Source: CAWFFV01 sp963814985
GTDB lineage: Bacteria; Chloroflexota; Ktedonobacteria; Ktedonobacterales; Ktedonobacteraceae
Direction: 5' to 3'
DNA length: 22,022 nucleotides
Assembly (NCBI GenBank): GCA_963814985.1
Contig: CAWFFV010000061.1
Span: 1-22,022, forward strand
Positions within the stretch are counted from its first letter, which is position 1. Every line of letters starts with the position of its first letter. Of the stretch, positions 17,806 through 22,022 are shown in pieces. The notes under the pieces were generated by a model. It was not told where the DNA came from. It did no database searches and saw only the letters and a program-made list of their open reading frames with translations. Made by a program: the position numbers and the translations under genes.

Positions 17806-18486
17806 ATGCGTTGCCCCAATTGCGGAGGTCTCAACCTGGATCAAGCACAATTTTGTGTTCGTTGTGGGAGAACCCTTTTGCCATCGGCTGCCCCTGCTCA
17901 AACGACATCCAGCCAGCGACCACCCTACCAACAGCCACCACGCCAGATGCCCCCTACTCAGGGAACAACCGCACCACAACCCTACCAACCACCCAGACCC
18001 CCGGTACAACCAGCACGACCAATACCACAAAATGCGCCGTCAGGGGCACGAAGTGGGCGTTCCAGTGCTCCGCCTGCACCAATTACTCCAAATATACCTC
18101 AAGGTCCGGAACCTCCTGGGCCATTTCCACCACGCACGATAGCCCAGCTTCAGGCACTTGAGTCAGGAGCACTCCCATATACCATCGCACAGGACTCTGT
18201 TGCTGCTGGTCGTAAAAAGATCGTACGCATCGTCTACCAGCGCAGTAGTGCCTGGCAACAGGTGGCAACACTACTGAAAGCCTTTAAAGAGCAGCGATCA
18301 GACACATTTAACACGATCATCATACAAGGTGTGTTTGAGCAAGACATCAACGTGTATGCGTTTACTAATGGTCAGCTTGTGTTTGACCAGAACGTCCGCC
18401 TGGGTAGCCAGACCATGAACCGTTACCAGATCGAGACGGGCACAGGCTTTGAATTTGACTCTCTACGCATCGTTTTATCAGAATAG
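17806..18486 (+). CDS. Zinc-ribbon protein with proline-rich linker
   Basis: The ATG at 17806 follows GGGAGAG. The first 21 residues hold two CxxC pairs (C3/C6 and C17/C20, in MRCPNCGG and FCVRCGR), a rubredoxin-like zinc ribbon. A proline/glutamine-rich linker covers about 25-115. The C-terminal domain (about 118-226) has alternating strands such as KKIVRIVYQR, NTIIIQGVF and INVYAFTNGQLVFDQ. I do not recognise that domain. Zinc ribbon plus low-complexity linker plus an unknown domain is common in Chloroflexota and Actinobacteria and suggests a protein-protein adaptor. It is 12 bases from the phosphorylase start and is probably co-transcribed. No role in nucleoside metabolism can be read from the sequence. 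Confidence 0.8.
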   Translation: MRCPNCGGLNLDQAQFCVRCGRTLLPSAAPAQTTSSQRPPYQQPPRQMPPTQGTTAPQPYQPPRPPVQPARPIPQNAPSGARSGRSSAPPAPITPNIPQGPEPPGPFPPRTIAQLQALESGALPYTIAQDSVAAGRKKIVRIVYQRSSAWQQVATLLKAFKEQRSDTFNTIIIQGVFEQDINVYAFTNGQLVFDQNVRLGSQTMNRYQIETGTGFEFDSLRIVLSE

Positions 18487-18498
18487 CTAGAGTTGTCT

Positions 18499-19818
18499 AT
18501 GTATATAGTTGAACTCATACGTAAAAAACGTGATGGGGGTACGCTGAGTACAGCAGAGATTACATGGTTAATAGAACAATATACGAAAGATGCCATTCCC
18601 GACTACCAGATGTCTGCATGGTTGATGGCTGTCTATTGGCGTGGCATGGATGCCCATGAAACGAGCGCTCTGACGCTGGCAATGGTACATTCAGGCACTG
18701 AGTTACATGTACGCGATACGATCTCGCCCGTGGTAGATAAACATAGCACAGGTGGTGTTGGCGATAAAGTTACACTGGCGGTTGCGCCTCTTGTGGCTGC
18801 CTGTGGAGTGGCTGTAGGAAAGATGACAGGGCGTGGACTGGGACATACTGGTGGAACGATTGATAAGTTAGAGTCCATTCAGGGCTTCCGCTCGGATCTT
18901 TCTCGTGCAGAGTTTATGCACATCCTGACACAGCATAATCTTGTGCTGGCTGGTCAATCCAATGATCTCGCCCCAGCCGACGGCAAAACGTATGCTCTAC
19001 GCGATGTAACAGGTACCGTTGAAAGCACTCCCCTTATCGCTGCCAGTGTTATGAGCAAAAAACTGGCTATTGGTAGCTCCCATCTTTTACTTGATGTTAA
19101 GTTCGGCTCCGGTGCCTTTATGAAGACAAGAGAGCGTGCCCGTGATCTGGCGATAACAATGGTCGAGATTGGACAACTGGCAGGCATCCACACAGTCGCC
19201 ACCATCACTTCAATGGAACAGCCATTGGGATGTGCAGTCGGCAATGCTCTGGAAGTCGCGGAAGCAATTGCTATCCTGCATGGTAAGGGGCCACAGGATG
19301 TCTCCTACCTCTGTTATCATGAAGCGGCAGAGCTATTAGTCATGACGGGGAAAGCTCCCGATCTGCCCACTGCGGAACAACTGGTAACACATGCAGTACG
19401 CTCAGGCAATGCTGTGACAAAGCTTGCAGAAGTCATTGCTGCCCAGGGTGGTGATCCTCGCCAGATCGAGCAGCCAGCGTTATTGCCCACCGCTCCTGTT
19501 CGTTCGTTGCTGACCACCCCATGCAGTGGCTATCTTGCACACATCGATGCTGAACAGATTGGTCTCGTCAGCATGCATCTGGGAGCCGGACGCTTTAAAA
19601 AGGGTGACCCCATTGACCATCGTACAGGACTGGTCCTACAGGCAAAAGTGGGAGATTATCGCCACGCAGGAGAACCATTAGTAGAGGTTCATGCGCGCAG
19701 CGAAGCGGAAGTTGCAGCCATCCAGCAAGCACTGCTAGCTTGCTATACCTGGAGCGAGGCCCCCGTGGCAACGGAACCGCTGATTGCTGATGTGATTCGC
19801 CCTGTAAGTGCGGACTGA
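18499..19818 (+). CDS. pdp: Pyrimidine-nucleoside phosphorylase
   Basis: The intact gene has 439 residues from ATG 18499, which has AGAG six bases upstream; an in-frame TTG at 18493 would add two residues but has no spacing to a ribosome site. It splits uridine, deoxyuridine and thymidine with phosphate into base and pentose-1-phosphate in the cytoplasm (nucleoside salvage). Counting from the TTG, the phosphate loop is KHSTGGVGDK (83-92) and the family signature TGRGLGHTGGTIDKLES (112-128). Base contacts R170, S185 and K189 correspond to R171, S186 and K190 of E. coli thymidine phosphorylase. K110 stands where thymidine phosphorylase has Met111. Lys is typical of the broad-specificity Bacillus-type enzyme (EC 2.4.2.2), so pdp is preferred over deoA. 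Confidence 0.9.
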   Translation: MYIVELIRKKRDGGTLSTAEITWLIEQYTKDAIPDYQMSAWLMAVYWRGMDAHETSALTLAMVHSGTELHVRDTISPVVDKHSTGGVGDKVTLAVAPLVAACGVAVGKMTGRGLGHTGGTIDKLESIQGFRSDLSRAEFMHILTQHNLVLAGQSNDLAPADGKTYALRDVTGTVESTPLIAASVMSKKLAIGSSHLLLDVKFGSGAFMKTRERARDLAITMVEIGQLAGIHTVATITSMEQPLGCAVGNALEVAEAIAILHGKGPQDVSYLCYHEAAELLVMTGKAPDLPTAEQLVTHAVRSGNAVTKLAEVIAAQGGDPRQIEQPALLPTAPVRSLLTTPCSGYLAHIDAEQIGLVSMHLGAGRFKKGDPIDHRTGLVLQAKVGDYRHAGEPLVEVHARSEAEVAAIQQALLACYTWSEAPVATEPLIADVIRPVSAD

Positions 19819-19860
19819 ATGTATCAGCAACTGAAGATTGCTCCTTCTGCCATGTTGTGC

Positions 19861-21729
19861 TCAATTGCCCCAATTACATGTCGTTTGTGGTTGTCCTTGC
19901 ACAAACCCCTCGAATGATGCCCCACTCCCGTCTTTCACCTTGAGTAACACAATGGGCTTATCAATCGGGTTACCATCAAGACCAAACTCAATCGGCCCGC
20001 TTACTCCCTGAAAAGTGCTGCAAGTCCCATTGCCGAACAATAATATATTTCTGATACTATCTGCATCGGGCAATGGACTATTTGTTTTCAAGTACGCTTG
20101 TACAAGCACATCCGCGCTATCATAAGCTTGCATAACATTACGATCAGTACGCGAAAAACCATATGGGCTTGATAAGTGCTTTTTCAATGGGTCAAAATTC
20201 TGCTGATATTCACAAAAGAAGTGCCCTACGACAGAAGGGAGGATCTTGCATTGATCACCATCAGGAGGAGAACCCCATTCATCTGGAGATGCAAAAGCGG
20301 TATAGGAGAAATTCTGATAGTCGTCAGAGCTATTGTAACCAGCAAGATCATATGCAGCATTCCCTGACAATACTCCTTCCAAACCAGGAAGCGATACTTG
20401 AGGATTATGGAGATCACCAAGAAGCGAGCTAAAGGTATCGGTATAGCCTGCAAAGTAGATAATGTAGGGATCAGTCATGCTTCGCAATTTTTGTACCTCA
20501 CTCCCAATGGTGGCTGCGCGTTGGGATACACTGTCGCTTGAGCTGTACGACTCCGTCTGAACCGTATTCCCGCTCTTCTGTGAGAATTGTTTAATAAAGG
20601 CACTGGCTAATGTGCGGCCATATGGGTGAGTCTTGTCATCATCATAAAAGATCACCACATTCTTTACAGCAGGAAAATCTTCCTCAGCTAAATTAGCATC
20701 AATGGCTCCTTGCTCACTATCAACGGGAGCCACACGGAAATAATAGGGCGAGATTGCGGTGAGAGCATCACTTGATTCAGTCGCTGAGACCATGAGTATC
20801 GGCTTCTTTGCCTGAGATAACTGTTGAATAGCCTGAATAGCACCTGACGTACTCACAGGCCAGCCAAGCACACCGAGAAGAGTTCTATCGTGATTGGCAA
20901 GGCTCTCTATTTGCTGTACAACAACATTGGCATATTTCATGTCAGTACCAGCATTAGCAATCAGTACCCGTACCCTGAGGCACGTTTTCAACCTTATCAA
21001 AGGACAATTATAAAAACCACCGTTTGCTTCATGTTGCAAGGTATATATCCCTTGCAGATCATCGTGCCCATAGCCAATCTGGCCGATTTGAGGCCCTGGC
21101 GAGAGCGTGGTCAGCACAATCAGCGTCACATACGGATCGAATGTATCTTTTAAAACGTTTTTGTTCTCAGTAGCAATCAATGTCTCAGCATTATCTGTAT
21201 TGGAGTCATTCCAGAAGTGAATGCTACCATTACCATCGCTAATACCAATAGGCTGATTGTCGATAGTGACGATACAAGGAAGCGCATTGCATGAATGTGT
21301 AGATAACGAAGATGGAGATAGTGACGTATGGGAGAATAGAAAGAACATCACCAGAAGGAGTGCTACGATAACAATACTCTGAATTACATTCCAAGAACGG
21401 GAGCTAATACGACCAACTTCTCTCCATAGAAAAGTGAATAGACCAATAAACGCGGGGATAACGCTGTGCCATACCCAATATGCTGGATGATCGAATATAC
21501 TAAAAAATTGATCAAGCTCTTGTTGAAAATTAGCGGAGAGTAATGCGAGGAAAGAGCTTATTAAAAATGTTACGGCTACAATTATGCCCGAAACAAAAGG
21601 TGAAATAGTTTTCGTAGCAGTAGCGACTCCTGTAGAGATTGCAACAAAGACAATAATTATTACTAAAATCACAAGTATTGCTTTACGACCATACCCCTGT
21701 TCTGGCTGATTAGGAATATTCTGCCCCAT
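19861..21729 (-). CDS. Membrane-anchored substrate-binding-like protein
   Basis: The gene is intact at 622 residues; the minus-strand ATG at 21729 follows GAGGAG. Four membrane segments lie near residues 15-37, 44-64, 85-102 and 116-133. After a linker, residues from about 190 form a type I periplasmic-binding fold as in branched-chain amino acid (LivJ-like) binding proteins: LLGVLGWPVSTSGAIQAIQQ, KKPILMVSATESSDALT, YYFRVAPVDSEQGA and NVVIFYDDDKTHPYGRTLAS. Paired cysteines (CPLIRLKTC, CNALPC) fit an extracellular location. No permease or ATPase gene is next to it, so a sensor or scavenging role is as likely as transport (inference). It converges with the phosphorylase, leaving only 42 bases between stops. 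Confidence 0.82.
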   Translation of the reverse strand: MGQNIPNQPEQGYGRKAILVILVIIIVFVAISTGVATATKTISPFVSGIIVAVTFLISSFLALLSANFQQELDQFFSIFDHPAYWVWHSVIPAFIGLFTFLWREVGRISSRSWNVIQSIVIVALLLVMFFLFSHTSLSPSSLSTHSCNALPCIVTIDNQPIGISDGNGSIHFWNDSNTDNAETLIATENKNVLKDTFDPYVTLIVLTTLSPGPQIGQIGYGHDDLQGIYTLQHEANGGFYNCPLIRLKTCLRVRVLIANAGTDMKYANVVVQQIESLANHDRTLLGVLGWPVSTSGAIQAIQQLSQAKKPILMVSATESSDALTAISPYYFRVAPVDSEQGAIDANLAEEDFPAVKNVVIFYDDDKTHPYGRTLASAFIKQFSQKSGNTVQTESYSSSDSVSQRAATIGSEVQKLRSMTDPYIIYFAGYTDTFSSLLGDLHNPQVSLPGLEGVLSGNAAYDLAGYNSSDDYQNFSYTAFASPDEWGSPPDGDQCKILPSVVGHFFCEYQQNFDPLKKHLSSPYGFSRTDRNVMQAYDSADVLVQAYLKTNSPLPDADSIRNILLFGNGTCSTFQGVSGPIEFGLDGNPIDKPIVLLKVKDGSGASFEGFVQGQPQTTCNWGN

Positions 21730-21914
21730 TAATATAGCTGCTCCTCATAAACTACAAAATTCCCACTTACAAATATAGACGTATAAATAAGTATAATCTG
21801 CGTATTATTTTTGCTAGACAGTACCTTCTTCTTCTGCTCATAAGGAGATCATTTAACAAACAAGTGTTGGCTACCTACTTCTGGTGAGTCATTGTACAAT
21901 AAGGATCGCCTTCT
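21730..21914. other. AT-rich control region of the substrate-binding-like gene
   Basis: No gene was seen. The minus strand has several TATA-like boxes (for example TATACT near 21790), none with a clear -35. It probably carries the promoter for the gene to the left and perhaps one to the right. Confidence 0.3.
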
Positions 21915-22022
21915 ATGGCTCAGATGGGCACGCCTGCTCTTGGTGCAAACTCAAATAAGGAAGGACCAGCAGAGCAATATGCTGCTCCGCTGGTCCTTCC
22001 AAGAAAAAATGGGCAATCCTCC
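21915..22022 (+). CDS. Possible gene start running off the right edge
   Basis: The ATG at 21915 follows AAGGA at 21901-21905 and stays open to the edge (36 codons, beginning MAQMGTPALGANSNKEGPAE). It resembles nothing I know. The strong hairpin at 21959-22000 lies inside it, which speaks against coding. Confidence 0.3.
   Translation, partial: MAQMGTPALGANSNKEGPAEQYAAPLVLPRKNGQSS
21959..22000 (-). terminator. Strong hairpin at right edge, possible terminator of a leftward gene
   Basis: Arms 21959-21976 and 21983-22000 pair at 17 of 18 bases around a 6-base loop. Read on the minus strand the stem is followed by TTATTTGAGTTT, a modest T-tract, fitting a terminator for a gene coming in from the right. 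Confidence 0.4.

Noticed and set aside
18493..18498. TTG as start of the phosphorylase
   Set aside because: The possible ribosome site would touch the start codon; ATG at 18499 has better spacing.

Overview
The window looks like a piece of a Ktedonobacteria-type (Chloroflexota) chromosome. This is inferred from style, not from a marker gene: RHS elements with hydrophobic tails, pentapeptide-repeat proteins with a WxxWR lead-in, a secreted HExxEW protein, a four-helix membrane-anchored substrate-binding-like protein, and intermediate GC. No rRNA, tRNA or CRISPR array was seen.

Layout. (1) 1-7000 is an RHS island. It opens with the 3' end of one RHS gene (1-822). Two genes follow: a membrane protein (1127-1982) and an unrecognised protein (2073-3481). 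Next is a second RHS element without its 5' part (about 3545-6355), then a transposase scrap (6349-6471, minus) and a small membrane protein (6609-6965). The two RHS C-terminal domains resemble each other, so this reads as a tandem RHS/orphan-cassette array with immunity candidates behind each tail. (2) 7182-7947 is a pentapeptide-repeat gene, followed by a terminator. (3) 8314-11615 is a nuclease/N6-adenine methyltransferase fusion of the type ISP/IIG kind. (4) 12015-13191 is a secreted putative zincin. It faces an ABC exporter (15237-13267, minus) across a perfect 29-bp inverted repeat. (5) An M20 peptidase (16645-15459, minus) and a Rho-like ATPase without the RNA-binding N-terminus (about 16816-17733, plus) diverge from one control region carrying two mirrored promoter-like boxes. 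(6) A zinc-ribbon protein and pyrimidine-nucleoside phosphorylase form a tight pair (17806-19818). A membrane-anchored substrate-binding-like protein (21729-19861, minus) closes the set, and an open reading frame may leave the right edge.

The strongest overall oddity is the number of single-base frame breaks. Eight genes are affected (membrane protein, 2073 gene, second RHS, pentapeptide, methyltransferase, zincin, M20 peptidase, Rho-like), while the ABC exporter, phosphorylase, zinc-ribbon protein and 622-aa protein are intact. In nearly every case the protein continues with conserved motifs after the break, and several breaks sit in short homopolymers. Sequencing or assembly error is therefore a serious alternative to gene decay. 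Coordinates of broken genes are given for the reconstructed full-length gene.
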